From Virgisporangium ochraceum (lineage in GTDB: Bacteria > Actinomycetota > Actinomycetes > Mycobacteriales > Micromonosporaceae), in assembly GCF_016863655.1 (NCBI RefSeq), contig NZ_BOPH01000074.1, forward strand, positions 1 through 37,094: a DNA stretch of 37,094 nt. Direction: 5' to 3'. Each line of letters opens with the position of its first letter. Position 1 is the stretch's first letter. A program made the translations under genes and the position numbers. Positions 15,214 through 23,645 of the stretch are shown here, piece after piece. Under the pieces are notes generated by a model that was given only the letters and a program-made list of their open reading frames with translations, had not been told where the DNA came from and did no database searches.

Positions 15214-17106
15214 ATGACGAACATCGAGCGGCACGCGTACGACGTCGTCGTGATCGGTGCCGGCGGCGCCGGCCTGCGGGCGGCGATCGAGGCCCGGCTG
15301 GCCGGCATGAAGACCGCGGTGATCTCCAAGTCCCTGTTCGGCAAGGCCCACACGGTGATGGCCGAGGGCGGCGCCGCGGCGGCGATGGGCAACCGGAACG
15401 CCCGCGACAACTGGATGGTGCACTTCCGCGACACCATGCGCGGCGGGAAGTTCCTCAACAACTTCCGCATGGCCGAACTGCACGCCAAGGAGGCTCCCGA
15501 CCGCATCTGGGAGCTGGAGACCTACGGCGCCCTGTTCGACCGCACCCCCGACGGCAAGATCTCCCAGCGCAACTTCGGCGGCCACGAGTACCCGCGGCTC
15601 GCCCACGTCGGCGACCGCACCGGCCTGGAGCTGATCCGCACCCTGCAGCAGAAGATCGTCTCGCTGCAGCAGGAGGACTACGCGGAGACCGGCGACTACG
15701 ACTCGCGGCTGCGGGTCTTCGCCGAAACCACGATCACCGAGATCTTCGTGCAGGACGGCCGCGTCGCCGGCTGCTTCGGCTACTACCGCGAGTCGGGCGA
15801 CTTCGTGCACTTCGACGCGCCGTCGATCGTGCTGGCCACCGGCGGCGTCGGCAAGTCGTACAAGGTCACGTCGAACTCCTGGGAGTACACCGGCGACGGG
15901 CACGCGCTCGCGCTGCGCACCGGGGCGACGTTGATCAACATGGAGTTCCTGCAGTTCCACCCGACCGGCATGGTCTGGCCGCCGTCGGTGAAGGGCATCC
16001 TGGTCACCGAGAGTGTCCGCGGTGACGGCGGGGTCCTGAAGAACACCAGCGGCAAGCGGTTCATGTTCGACTACGTCCCCGACGTCTTCCGCAAGCAGTA
16101 CGCGGAGACCGAGGAGGAGGCCGACCGCTGGTACGACGACCCCGACAACAACCGGCGGCCGCCGGAGCTGCTCCCCCGTGACGAGGTGGCCCGGGCGATC
16201 AACAGCGAGGTCAAGGAGGGTCGCGGCACCGAGGCCGGCGGCGTGCTCCTCGACATCGCCAGCCGGCTGCCGGCCGAGCAGGTCCGCAAGCGGCTGCCGT
16301 CGATGTACCACCAGTTCAAGGAGCTGGCCGACGTCGACATCACGAAGCAGCCGATGGAGGTCGGGCCGACCTGCCACTACGTGATGGGCGGCGTGGAGGT
16401 CGACGCCGACACGGCCGAGGCCGCGGTGCCCGGTCTGTTCGCGGCCGGCGAGGTGTCCGGCGGCATGCACGGCTCCAACCGGCTCGGCGGCAACTCGCTC
16501 TCCGACCTGCTGGTGTTCGGCAAGCGCGCCGGCGAGTTCGCGGCGAAGTTCGCACAGGCCAACCCCCGCATCCGGGTCAAGGCCGGCGACATCGAGGCCG
16601 CGGTCGAGACCGCGCTCGCGCCGCTCACCCGCGGAGACGCCGGCGAGAACCCGTACACGCTGCACGCGGACCTGCAGGCCGTGATGGGCGACCTGGTCGG
16701 CATCATCCGGCGGCAGGGCGAACTGGAGGAGTCGCTCACCAAGCTGGCCGAGCTGAAGGAGCGGGTCAAGAAGGTCGGCGTGGGCGGTGGCCGCCGCTAC
16801 AACCCCGGCTGGCACCTGGCGCTCGACCTGCGCAACATGGTCATCGTGTCCGAGTGCACCGCCAAGGCGGCGCTGGAGCGCGAGGAGTCGCGCGGCGGGC
16901 ACACCCGGGAGGACCACCCCGGCATGAGCTCGAAGTGGCGGCAGGTCAACCTGGTCTGCTCCTACGACGGCGAAGACGTGCACCTCACCCACAAGCCCGT
17001 GCCGACGATGCGCCGGGAGCTGCTGGAGCTGTTCGAGGTGTCGGAGCTTTCGAAGTACATGACCGACGAAGAGTTGGCGGAGCTCGCCGAAGGCGGTGCG
17101 GAGTAA
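15214..17106 (+). CDS. sdhA: Succinate dehydrogenase/fumarate reductase flavoprotein subunit
   Basis: A 630-residue flavoprotein that oxidises succinate to fumarate. The N-terminal dinucleotide fold GAGGAGLRAAIEARLAG (about 14-30) binds FAD. The covalent FAD histidine is in KAHTVMAEGGAAAAMG (about 46-61). The catalytic region shows FHPTGMVWPP, SVRGDGGVLKN and HYVMGGVEVD, and the FAD-binding HGSNRLGGNSLSDLLVFGKRAG is strongly conserved. The long capping region between residues 280 and 400 (DVFRKQYAETEEEADRWYDD) is typical of the mycobacterial Sdh1-like group. ATG 15214 is preferred to GTG 15211 because GAGGA ends 4 bases before it. It lies 15 bp after the anchor gene and overlaps sdhB by one base. 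The whole operon runs from 14389 to 18161. Confidence 0.97.
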   Translation: MTNIERHAYDVVVIGAGGAGLRAAIEARLAGMKTAVISKSLFGKAHTVMAEGGAAAAMGNRNARDNWMVHFRDTMRGGKFLNNFRMAELHAKEAPDRIWELETYGALFDRTPDGKISQRNFGGHEYPRLAHVGDRTGLELIRTLQQKIVSLQQEDYAETGDYDSRLRVFAETTITEIFVQDGRVAGCFGYYRESGDFVHFDAPSIVLATGGVGKSYKVTSNSWEYTGDGHALALRTGATLINMEFLQFHPTGMVWPPSVKGILVTESVRGDGGVLKNTSGKRFMFDYVPDVFRKQYAETEEEADRWYDDPDNNRRPPELLPRDEVARAINSEVKEGRGTEAGGVLLDIASRLPAEQVRKRLPSMYHQFKELADVDITKQPMEVGPTCHYVMGGVEVDADTAEAAVPGLFAAGEVSGGMHGSNRLGGNSLSDLLVFGKRAGEFAAKFAQANPRIRVKAGDIEAAVETALAPLTRGDAGENPYTLHADLQAVMGDLVGIIRRQGELEESLTKLAELKERVKKVGVGGGRRYNPGWHLALDLRNMVIVSECTAKAALEREESRGGHTREDHPGMSSKWRQVNLVCSYDGEDVHLTHKPVPTMRRELLELFEVSELSKYMTDEELAELAEGGAE

Positions 17107-18161
17107 TGGGTACCAAGCGTCAGTTCCGGGTCTGGCGGGGCGACGACACCGGCGGCCAGCTCGAGGACTTCCAGGTGGAGGTCAACGAGGGCGAGGTCGT
17201 GCTCGACATCATCCACCGGCTGCAGGCCACCCAGGCGCCCGACCTCGCCGTCCGCTGGAACTGCAAGGCCGGCAAGTGCGGGTCGTGCTCGATGGAGATC
17301 AACGGCAAACCGCGCCTGGGCTGCATGACCCGCATGTCGACGTTCGAGGAGACCGAGGTCGTCACGGTCACGCCGGTGCGCACGTTCCCGGTCATCCGGG
17401 ATCTCGTCACCGACGTGTCGTTCAACTACCAGAAGGCGCGCGAGCTGCCGGCGTTCGCGCCGCCGGTCGGCGTGGCTCCGGGGGAGTACCGGATGCAGCA
17501 GATCGACGTCGAGCGCTCGCAGGAGTTCCGCAAGTGCATCGAGTGCTTCCTGTGCCAGAACGTCTGCCACGTGGTGCGTGACCACGAGGAGAACAAGCCG
17601 GCGTTCTCCGGTCCCCGGTTCTTCATCCGGGCCGCCGAGCTCGACATGCACCCGCTCGACGCCCGCGACGACCGCAAGGAGCAGGCGCAGAAGGCGCAGG
17701 GCCTCGGGTACTGCAACATCACGAAATGCTGCACCGAGGTCTGCCCGGAGCACATTAAAATCACCGACAACGCGATCATCCCGATGAAGGAGCGCGTTGT
17801 GGACCGTCGATTCGACCCGATCGTCCGGCTCGGCCGGAAGATCTTCCGCCGCGACCAGCTCGACGACCCGGCGAACTGGCCCGAGGCCCCGTCGCCGGCG
17901 ATGTCCGGTGCGAGCGTGCCCGGTGGGCGCGAGGCCGCCGACGCCGGCCTGCACGCCGCGTCGACCGACCAGCAGTGGCACCACAGCACCCCGTTGCCGC
18001 AGGCCGCCCCCGTGGGCCCCGACGGCAGGTTGCCGGTCTCGGAAATCGCGCTCGACCGTCCGGCCGCGTCGTCCCCCTACGGCGACGACGTGGTGTTCCC
18101 GCTCCCGGTGGAGAACCTGAGCTACCGGCACCCCGAGCCCCAGGACGACGAGGCTCACTGA
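17106..18161 (+). CDS. sdhB: Succinate dehydrogenase iron-sulfur subunit with a long C-terminal extension
   Basis: A 351-residue iron-sulfur subunit. The [2Fe-2S] cluster ligands are Cys53, 58, 61 and 73 (NCKAGKCGSCSMEI, then LGC). The second domain holds CIECFLCQNVC (144-154) and YCNITKCCTEVCPEH (203-213), which supply the [4Fe-4S] and [3Fe-4S] centres. It links the SdhA flavin to the membrane quinone site. The conserved part ends near residue 250. The remaining 100 residues are a low-complexity Ala/Pro/Asp/His tail (VPGGREAADAGLHAASTDQQ ... SYRHPEPQDDEAH) that is not part of the usual family length of about 240-260; base composition stays in line with the genome. Start ATG 17106 overlaps the sdhA stop by one base. 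Copy 2 of the structured repeat begins 14 bp after the stop and could end transcription. Confidence 0.95.
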   Translation: MGTKRQFRVWRGDDTGGQLEDFQVEVNEGEVVLDIIHRLQATQAPDLAVRWNCKAGKCGSCSMEINGKPRLGCMTRMSTFEETEVVTVTPVRTFPVIRDLVTDVSFNYQKARELPAFAPPVGVAPGEYRMQQIDVERSQEFRKCIECFLCQNVCHVVRDHEENKPAFSGPRFFIRAAELDMHPLDARDDRKEQAQKAQGLGYCNITKCCTEVCPEHIKITDNAIIPMKERVVDRRFDPIVRLGRKIFRRDQLDDPANWPEAPSPAMSGASVPGGREAADAGLHAASTDQQWHHSTPLPQAAPVGPDGRLPVSEIALDRPAASSPYGDDVVFPLPVENLSYRHPEPQDDEAH

Positions 18162-18174
18162 GACGAGCACGCCC

Positions 18175-18275
18175 GGGGCCGGTGTCGTCTGGACTGAGGA
18201 GCGCAGCGACCGCAGCGACGAGGGAAGACGACACCGACAAGGCCCCGGGCCCGGGCCCGCGAAGGCGGGCGCATC
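18175..18275 (+). repeat. Structured repeat element, copy 2 (after sdhB)
   Basis: The layout matches copy 1 at 9380-9491: GGGGCC (18175-18180), stem GGTGTCGTCT (18181-18190) with AGACGACACC (18226-18235), closing GGCCCC (18241-18246), and a second hairpin GCCCGC-GAAG-GCGGGC (18255-18270) followed by GCATC. Relative to copy 1 two stem positions changed C to T on the left, and the partner positions changed G to A on the right, so pairing is kept. The purine-rich loop is 9 bases shorter. It lies between the sdhB stop and the convergent Nudix stop at 18283, where it could also act as a terminator. Confidence 0.8.
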
Positions 18276-18282
18276 GAGCACC

Positions 18283-18771
18283 TCAGGGCAGCGATCGCTG
18301 CCCTGACGGGCTCAAGATGGGTTCGAGCTCGGTGACGATCGGCTTGTCGGCCGGCAGCCACGGGACATCGTCGAGTTCGCCGGCGCCGAGCCAGCGCAGC
18401 GCCGAGTGCTCCAGCGCGACCGGGAGTGAGTCGCCGACGAGACGGGCCAGGTACACGCGCAGCAGCAACGCTCCCCCGTTCATCGGCACGTCCGGGCCGA
18501 CCTGTTCACCCACCTCGATGTGTACGCCGAGCTCCTCCTCGCACTCGCGCACCAGCGCATCGACGTCGCTCTCCCCCGGCTCGGCCTTGCCGCCCGGAAA
18601 CTCCCAGCCGCCGGCCGTCTCGGGCGGGTCGGCCCGTTCGCACGCGAGCACGCGGCCATCGACGACGATGGCCGCGCCGACGATGAGGCGGGGCTCGGGG
18701 CGCTGCGGAGTCCGTTCTTGGGGCACGGGCGTCAAGGGTGCCAGATTTCGGCGAACTTCTGGGTGCACCAC
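18283..18771 (-). CDS. Nudix hydrolase, MutT-like
   Basis: A 162-residue Nudix enzyme. The Nudix box is complete: GGKAEPGESDVDALVRECEEELGV (about 60-83), matching G-x5-E-x7-R-E-U-x-E-E-x-G-U, with its Mg2+-binding glutamates. The preceding RLIVGAAIVVDGRVLACERADPPETAGGWEFPGG is typical of MutT/8-oxo-dGTP diphosphatase relatives, and the family's DVPWLPADKPIV end is present. It probably sanitises oxidised nucleotides, but the substrate is inferred from family similarity only. Start GTG 18771 (or the adjacent GTG 18768) has AGGA close upstream; a GTG at 18726 would give the shorter family-typical N-terminus but has no ribosome site. It converges on the sdh operon and diverges from the small gene at 18914. 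Confidence 0.87.
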   Translation of the reverse strand: MVHPEVRRNLAPLTPVPQERTPQRPEPRLIVGAAIVVDGRVLACERADPPETAGGWEFPGGKAEPGESDVDALVRECEEELGVHIEVGEQVGPDVPMNGGALLLRVYLARLVGDSLPVALEHSALRWLGAGELDDVPWLPADKPIVTELEPILSPSGQRSLP

Positions 18772-18803
18772 TGGTCCTGTAGGTCACCGAGTGGGGGAAT
18801 TGT

Positions 18804-18821
18804 GGGCGTGGACACACGCCC
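18804..18821. promoter_or_regulatory. Hairpin/palindrome in the Nudix - PCD-like divergent gap
   Basis: A perfect 7-bp inverted repeat, GGGCGTG-GACA-CACGCCC, in the 142-bp gap between two divergent genes. It lies 33 bp upstream of the Nudix start and about 92 bp upstream of ATG 18914. It could be an operator shared by both genes; it cannot be a terminator for either. Confidence 0.35.
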
Positions 18822-18913
18822 CATGCGTCGGCAAGGATGTCCCTGAAGCCGTAGGTGAAGGTGAGGCGTCAATAAGGCCACAAGCCGGCAACGACGCCGA
18901 GAGCGGGGTGGCT

Positions 18914-19225
18914 ATGCGTGTACGTCGAGACAAGGGGCATCGCGACTATCTCGCGGACGCGTTCGCGTTGTTGCAGGGCTGGACCCGCGACGGTCACGAG
19001 ATTCGCCGAACACTTCCACTCGACGACAGCCAACATGTCGCGCTCACCGAGAGTATGAAGGTAGCCGCCGACGCGCTCCAACTGCGTGCCGAGGCCCGCC
19101 GGCTCGACGGGCACACCCAGATCCGGGTCCGCACGCCCGAGGGCGGCAACCTGTCGACGAACGAGGTCGCGCTCGCCGCACGCATCGAGGACCTCTACAA
19201 GCGCATCACCGGCGCCATCGCCTGA
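18914..19225 (+). CDS. Small protein resembling a degenerate pterin dehydratase (DcoH fold)
   Basis: A 103-residue protein. By eye it aligns over its whole length with the pterin dehydratase encoded at 9318: LLQGWTRDGHEIRRTL fits LPGW...DAITRTV, a helix with ALTESMKVAADAL follows, and IRVRTPEGGNLSTNEVALAARIEDLYKR fits FSLSTHSAGGVTSKDIAMAAKINELTR. The HHPD active-site motif is replaced by AEARRLDG and the second signature His is lost (RTPEGG for STHSAGG), so catalysis is unlikely; a binding or regulatory role is possible. This is inference from pattern, not from a search. Start ATG 18914; GTG 18908 is in frame. The stop is 19 bp from the convergent GntR stop. Divergent from the Nudix gene. Confidence 0.72.
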   Translation: MRVRRDKGHRDYLADAFALLQGWTRDGHEIRRTLPLDDSQHVALTESMKVAADALQLRAEARRLDGHTQIRVRTPEGGNLSTNEVALAARIEDLYKRITGAIA

Positions 19226-19244
19226 AGGGACCTGACGGCCCCCC

Positions 19245-19994
19245 TCAGTCGATCGGGAACCGGTACACAAGCTCGTACCTGTCACCGGGAATCGTGATGT
19301 CGGCGGTCTCCACCGGCCGGCCCGCGGCGTAGTACGTCCGCTGGATCACGAACACGAACTGCCCCCGCAGCGGCAGCTGCAGTTCCTGTGCCTCCACCTC
19401 GATCGCCGGTCGCGCCGTGATGCGCTCGACGGTCTCGTCGACCCGCACACCGATCGCGTCCATGCGCGCCACCACGCCCACCGCGGCGCCCCCTTCGGGC
19501 CACTCCACGGACGTGCCTCCGGTGACGGCCAGCGGCTCCCACGAGTGCGACAGCTGGATCGGCTGCCCGCCGGCGGTGAACACGTACCGCGTCGCCATCA
19601 CCGGGTCGCCGGCCCGGATGTCGAGCCGGCGCGCGACGTCGGCGTCGGCGGTCACCCGGTGCGACTCGTGCCGCCAGGTGCCTTCCTGGCCGGCGTGTTC
19701 GGCGTCGCGGGCGAACGGTGACGTCGGGCCGGTCTGGGTGCGCTGGCCGCGCCCGTGCGAGTGGCGCACCAGTCGCGGCACCGACCGCACGAACGTGCCG
19801 GAGCCGCGCCTGCCCACGACCAGCCCGTCCCCCTTGAGGACGCTGAGCGCCCATTTGACGACGGTGCGCGAGACCCCGTACTGGCCCATCAGCTTCGTCT
19901 CGGACGGCAGCTTGGTGTCGGGCGCGAGGTCGCCACTCAGGATCGCGGTGCGTAGATCTCCGGCGATCCGCAGATAGGCGGGTGTTTCGGGCAC
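19245..19994 (-). CDS. GntR family transcriptional regulator (HutC/UTRA type)
   Basis: A 249-residue repressor-type protein from GTG 19994. Residues 4-70 form the winged helix-turn-helix: AYLRIAGDLRTAILSGDLAP, then KLPSETKLMGQYGVSRTVVK, then GLVVGRRGSGTFVR. The rest is the UTRA ligand-binding domain (about 100-245): HESHRVTADADVARRLDIRAGDPVMATRYVFTAGGQPIQLSHSWEPL, and the C-terminal VFVIQRTYYAAGRPVETADITIPGDRYELVYRFPI, which is diagnostic for HutC-type members. The effector is unknown. A TTG at 20009 could add five residues; GTG 19994 has GGGGG at a suitable distance. The gene diverges from a Cys-rich mini-protein across a gap holding a strong palindrome (20091-20108), its likely operator. 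Confidence 0.93.
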   Translation of the reverse strand: MPETPAYLRIAGDLRTAILSGDLAPDTKLPSETKLMGQYGVSRTVVKWALSVLKGDGLVVGRRGSGTFVRSVPRLVRHSHGRGQRTQTGPTSPFARDAEHAGQEGTWRHESHRVTADADVARRLDIRAGDPVMATRYVFTAGGQPIQLSHSWEPLAVTGGTSVEWPEGGAAVGVVARMDAIGVRVDETVERITARPAIEVEAQELQLPLRGQFVFVIQRTYYAAGRPVETADITIPGDRYELVYRFPID

Positions 19995-20079
19995 TGCGGG
20001 TACCCCCAAACGGTCAGCCTCACCAATAGATCACGACCGTGGGGCCGTGCGTCAATATCGCTGTCCGTGAGTCAGTCCA

Positions 20080-20108
20080 TTGCAACCGGAAAGTTAGTGC
20101 ATTAACTT
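20080..20108 (+). promoter_or_regulatory. Promoter of the Cys-rich mini-protein with overlapping palindromic operator
   Basis: TTGCAA (20080-20085) and TAACTT (20103-20108) are separated by 17 bp, a standard sigma-A layout. The AT-rich 18-bp near-perfect palindrome AAGTTA-GTGCAT-TAACTT (20091-20108, 8 of 9 pairs) covers the spacer and the -10 box. The inner GTTAnTGCAnTAAC is of the type bound by GntR dimers. Because the palindrome covers the promoter, binding by the neighbouring GntR protein would block transcription. GGAGG follows at 20114-20118. Confidence 0.6.
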
Positions 20109-20146
20109 CGGTTGGAGGCCCTCCCTGTCGAACGGTGTGTGGTTGC

Positions 20147-20347
20147 GTGGACTACCAGCGAGCGATTCAGGAGAAGGACGGGCACCAGCCCGGGCGGCGG
20201 TCGTGGTGGCAGCGGCTGCGCGGCCGGCCCGCGACGTGCCGGACCTGCGACGAGGCATGGCCGTGCACCCGGCACCAACGGGCCCGGGCACGGATCATCC
20301 AGTTGCTGCGCGAGGAGCTGCAGGGCAACGCGGGGTCGCACTGGTAG
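20147..20347 (+). CDS. Cys-rich mini-protein (zinc-ribbon-like)
   Basis: A 66-residue basic protein from GTG 20147 (MDYQRAIQ...). The centre carries CRTCDEAWPCTRHQ, that is C-x2-C-x4-WPC-x2-H, preceded by RRSWWQRLRGRPAT, and a C-terminal helix RARARIIQLLREELQGN. The Cys/His set could bind one zinc ion. Small proteins with C-x-x-C-x-x-x-W-P-C occur in many actinomycetes, but I cannot assign a function. GTG 20135 would add four residues (MCGC) including two more cysteines. The promoter and palindrome just upstream make it the likely target of the divergent GntR regulator. No partner enzyme lies downstream; the next gene is on the other strand. Confidence 0.6.
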   Translation: MDYQRAIQEKDGHQPGRRSWWQRLRGRPATCRTCDEAWPCTRHQRARARIIQLLREELQGNAGSHW

Positions 20348-20404
20348 CTCCGCGGTCCGTCAGGTTCGGGTGGCAGCGATCACGACCCGGCCGCCATGGC
20401 GGGT

Positions 20405-20423
20405 GGTCGGCGCACCGCCGACC
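20405..20423. terminator. Hairpin in the convergent gap before ychF
   Basis: GGTCGGC-GCACC-GCCGACC is a perfect 7-bp stem with a 5-base loop in the 209-bp gap between the mini-protein (stop 20347) and the convergent ychF (stop 20557). A weaker ACTCCG/CGGAGT pair and a repeated CCGGCGAG follow at about 20470-20510. No gene is seen in the gap. Confidence 0.5.
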
Positions 20424-20556
20424 GGAGGACTCCCGATGGGGTGCTGGGAAAGCCACGGGCTCCGGCCACCGGCGAGTAACTCCGGCGAGCGTCCGGTGAC
20501 GCGGAGTTGCGGGCACGGATGCCGGGGCAGCAGCCGGAACCCTGATTCCGAGACGT

Positions 20557-21642
<1,086 letters not shown>

Positions 21643-21756
21643 GTCGAACCAGTCTACGGACGCTCACGGTCCGCTCCCGGCCAGGTCAGGCGCCGGCCGG
21701 TCGCCATGTCCGAATACCGCCAGCCAACGCGTTCGTCGCGGGGCAGGATCGATGGC

Positions 21757-23151
21757 ATGGAGCTGGACTTCGAACAGTGTTACCGGGCGCTCGCCAGCCG
21801 CGACGCGCGGTTCGACGGCTTCTTCGTCACGGCCGTGCGCACGACCGGCATCTACTGCCGGCCGTCGTGTCCGGCGCTCACGCCGAAGCGCGGCAACGTG
21901 AGGTTCCTGCCGTCGGCGGCGGCCGCGCAGCGGGACGGGTTCCGCGCCTGCCTGCGCTGCCGGCCCGACGCGGCGCCCGGGTCGCCGGAGTGGAACGTGC
22001 GGGCCGACGTGGTCGCGCGGGCGGTGCGGCTGATCGCCGACGGCGTCGTCGACCGCGCCGGCGTGCCCGGGCTCGCCGACCGGCTCGGCTACACCGAGCG
22101 GCACCTGAACCGCATGCTCACGGCGGAGCTCGGCGCCGGTCCGATCGCGTTGGCCCGCGCGCAGCGGGCGCAGACCGCGCGCGTTCTCATAGAGACGACG
22201 ACGCTCGGGCTCGCCGAGGTGGCGTTCGCGGCCGGGTTCGGCAGCGTGCGCCAGTTCAACGACACGATCCGGGAGATCTACGGCAAGGCGCCGTCGGACC
22301 TGCGCGGCCGGGCGAAGCCGACCACCGGTGCGCTCACGCTGCGGCTGCCGTACCGGTCGCCGCTGCACACCGGGGCGCTGCTCGACTTCCTCGGCGCCCG
22401 CACGGTCGAGGGCGTCGACGAGCGGACCGGCGACACCTACACCCGCGTCCTCGGCCTGCCGCACGGCACCGCGACGGCCGCGCTGACACCGCTGCCCGGC
22501 CACGTGCGGGCCGAGCTGACGCTCGCCGACGTGCGCGACCTCGCGCCGGCCGTCAGCCGCTGTCGTCGCCTGTTCGACCTCGACGCCGACCCCGAGGCCG
22601 TCGACGCGGCGCTCGCGGCCGATCCGGCGCTCACCGAGAGCGTCGGGAAGGATCCGGGCGTGCGGGTGCCGGGCGCCGTCGACGGCTTCGAGATCGCGGT
22701 GCGCGCGGTCGTCGGGCAGCAGGTGTCGGTGGCGGCCGCGCGGCGCGTTCTCACGAAGATCGTCACGGCCGCAGGCGGTGCCGGCTTCCCGTCGGCAGAC
22801 CGCGTGAGCGCGCTCCCGGACGACGCGTTCGCGATGCCCGCGGCGCGGAAGGCAACGCTGCGCGCGTTGGCCACCGCGGTCACCGAAGGGCTTCAACTGG
22901 ACGGAGGGAGCGACCGCGCCGAGGTGCGCGAGGCGTTGCTGGCACTGCCCGGCATCGGGCCGTGGACCGCGGACTACATCGCCCTGCGCGCGCTCGGCGA
23001 CCCGGACGTCTTCCTACCCACCGATCTCGGGGTACGCCGCGGCGCGAAGGCGCTCGGGCTGCCCGACGACCCGAAGACACTGGCCGCCCACGCCGAACGC
23101 TGGCGGCCCTGGCGCTCCTACGCCACGATCCGCCTCTGGAGGCACTCATGA
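21757..23151 (+). CDS. Ada-AlkA fusion: methyl-sensing AraC regulator plus 3-methyladenine DNA glycosylase
   Basis: A 464-residue multidomain repair protein. Residues 1-75 are the Ada methylphosphotriester domain with zinc ligands Cys34, Cys38, Cys65 and Cys68 (GIYCRPSC, then FRACLRC); Cys34 is the expected methyl acceptor. Residues about 84-183 are an AraC-type helix-turn-helix (LADRLGYTERHLNRMLTAELG and VAFAAGFGSVRQFNDTIREIYGKAPSDLR). Residues about 195-464 are AlkA: the helix-hairpin-helix ALPGIGPWTADYIALRALG (396-414) and the catalytic Asp423 in FLPTDLGVRRG, which removes alkylated bases. Methylation should turn the protein into an activator of its own operon. Start ATG 21757; no ribosome site is obvious. 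It overlaps ogt by four bases (ATGA). Confidence 0.94.
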   Translation: MELDFEQCYRALASRDARFDGFFVTAVRTTGIYCRPSCPALTPKRGNVRFLPSAAAAQRDGFRACLRCRPDAAPGSPEWNVRADVVARAVRLIADGVVDRAGVPGLADRLGYTERHLNRMLTAELGAGPIALARAQRAQTARVLIETTTLGLAEVAFAAGFGSVRQFNDTIREIYGKAPSDLRGRAKPTTGALTLRLPYRSPLHTGALLDFLGARTVEGVDERTGDTYTRVLGLPHGTATAALTPLPGHVRAELTLADVRDLAPAVSRCRRLFDLDADPEAVDAALAADPALTESVGKDPGVRVPGAVDGFEIAVRAVVGQQVSVAAARRVLTKIVTAAGGAGFPSADRVSALPDDAFAMPAARKATLRALATAVTEGLQLDGGSDRAEVREALLALPGIGPWTADYIALRALGDPDVFLPTDLGVRRGAKALGLPDDPKTLAAHAERWRPWRSYATIRLWRHS

Positions 23152-23636
23152 ACACGTATGTGTCCACTGTCGACACTCCCACCGGCCCGTTCACCACGGT
23201 CGTCGACGGAGACGGCGTCGTCCTCGCCAGCGGCTGGACGTCCACTGTGGACGATCTGCTGTCGTTCGTCCCGTTGCCTTCCACCCCGCAACCCCGCGCG
23301 GACCTCGGCGCCGCGACGAAGGCCGTGGTGGCCTACCACGACGGCGACCTGACCGCGATCGACGAGATCCCGGTGCGGCAGCGCGGCGGCCAGTTCATCG
23401 CGCACGCGTGGGACGTGCTGCGCCGCGTGCCCGCCGGCGCACCGGTCACCTACACCACGTTCGCGGAGCTGGCCGGGCGGCCGGCCGCGGTGCGGGCGGC
23501 CGCGATGGCGTGCGCCAGCAACGCGGCCGCGCTGTTCGTGCCGTGCCACCGGGTGCTGCGCCTCGACGGCTCGCTCGGCGGGTTCCGGTGGGGGCTTCCG
23601 GTAAAGCGGTGGCTACTCGCCCACGAAGCGGCCTAA
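23148..23636 (+). CDS. ogt: Methylated-DNA-protein cysteine methyltransferase
   Basis: A 162-residue suicide repair protein that transfers the methyl group from O6-methylguanine or O4-methylthymine to its own cysteine. The active site VPCHRV (Cys133) is intact, preceded by the helix-turn-helix PVTYTTFAELAGRPAAVRAAAMACASN (about 99-125) that contains the arginine finger, and followed by GSLGGFRWGLPVKRWLLAHE. Start ATG 23148 overlaps the Ada-AlkA stop (ATGA), with GGAG 8-11 bases upstream, so the two are co-translated. It ends 9 bp before valS. The gene contains a perfect 15-bp palindrome at 23239-23253. Confidence 0.96.
   Translation: MNTYVSTVDTPTGPFTTVVDGDGVVLASGWTSTVDDLLSFVPLPSTPQPRADLGAATKAVVAYHDGDLTAIDEIPVRQRGGQFIAHAWDVLRRVPAGAPVTYTTFAELAGRPAAVRAAAMACASNAAALFVPCHRVLRLDGSLGGFRWGLPVKRWLLAHEAA
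23239..23253. repeat. Perfect palindrome CGTCCAC-T-GTGGACG within ogt
   Basis: A 15-bp palindrome with a single central base, inside codons for TSTVDD. Related sites TCCACWGTGGA or near-matches occur at 23165 (GTCCACTGTCGAC), 25623-25633 (one mismatch) and 26844-26854 (perfect). They fall in coding DNA and use codons otherwise rare in this GC-rich window (ACT, ACA, CTA). Confidence 0.5.
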
Positions 23637-23645
23637 CGTCTTGTC

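Noticed and set aside
22890..22925. Third copy of the structured repeat (GGACGGAGGGAGCGACC)
   Set aside because: It is only a short match in the AlkA coding region, without either stem; homologous protein sequence explains it.
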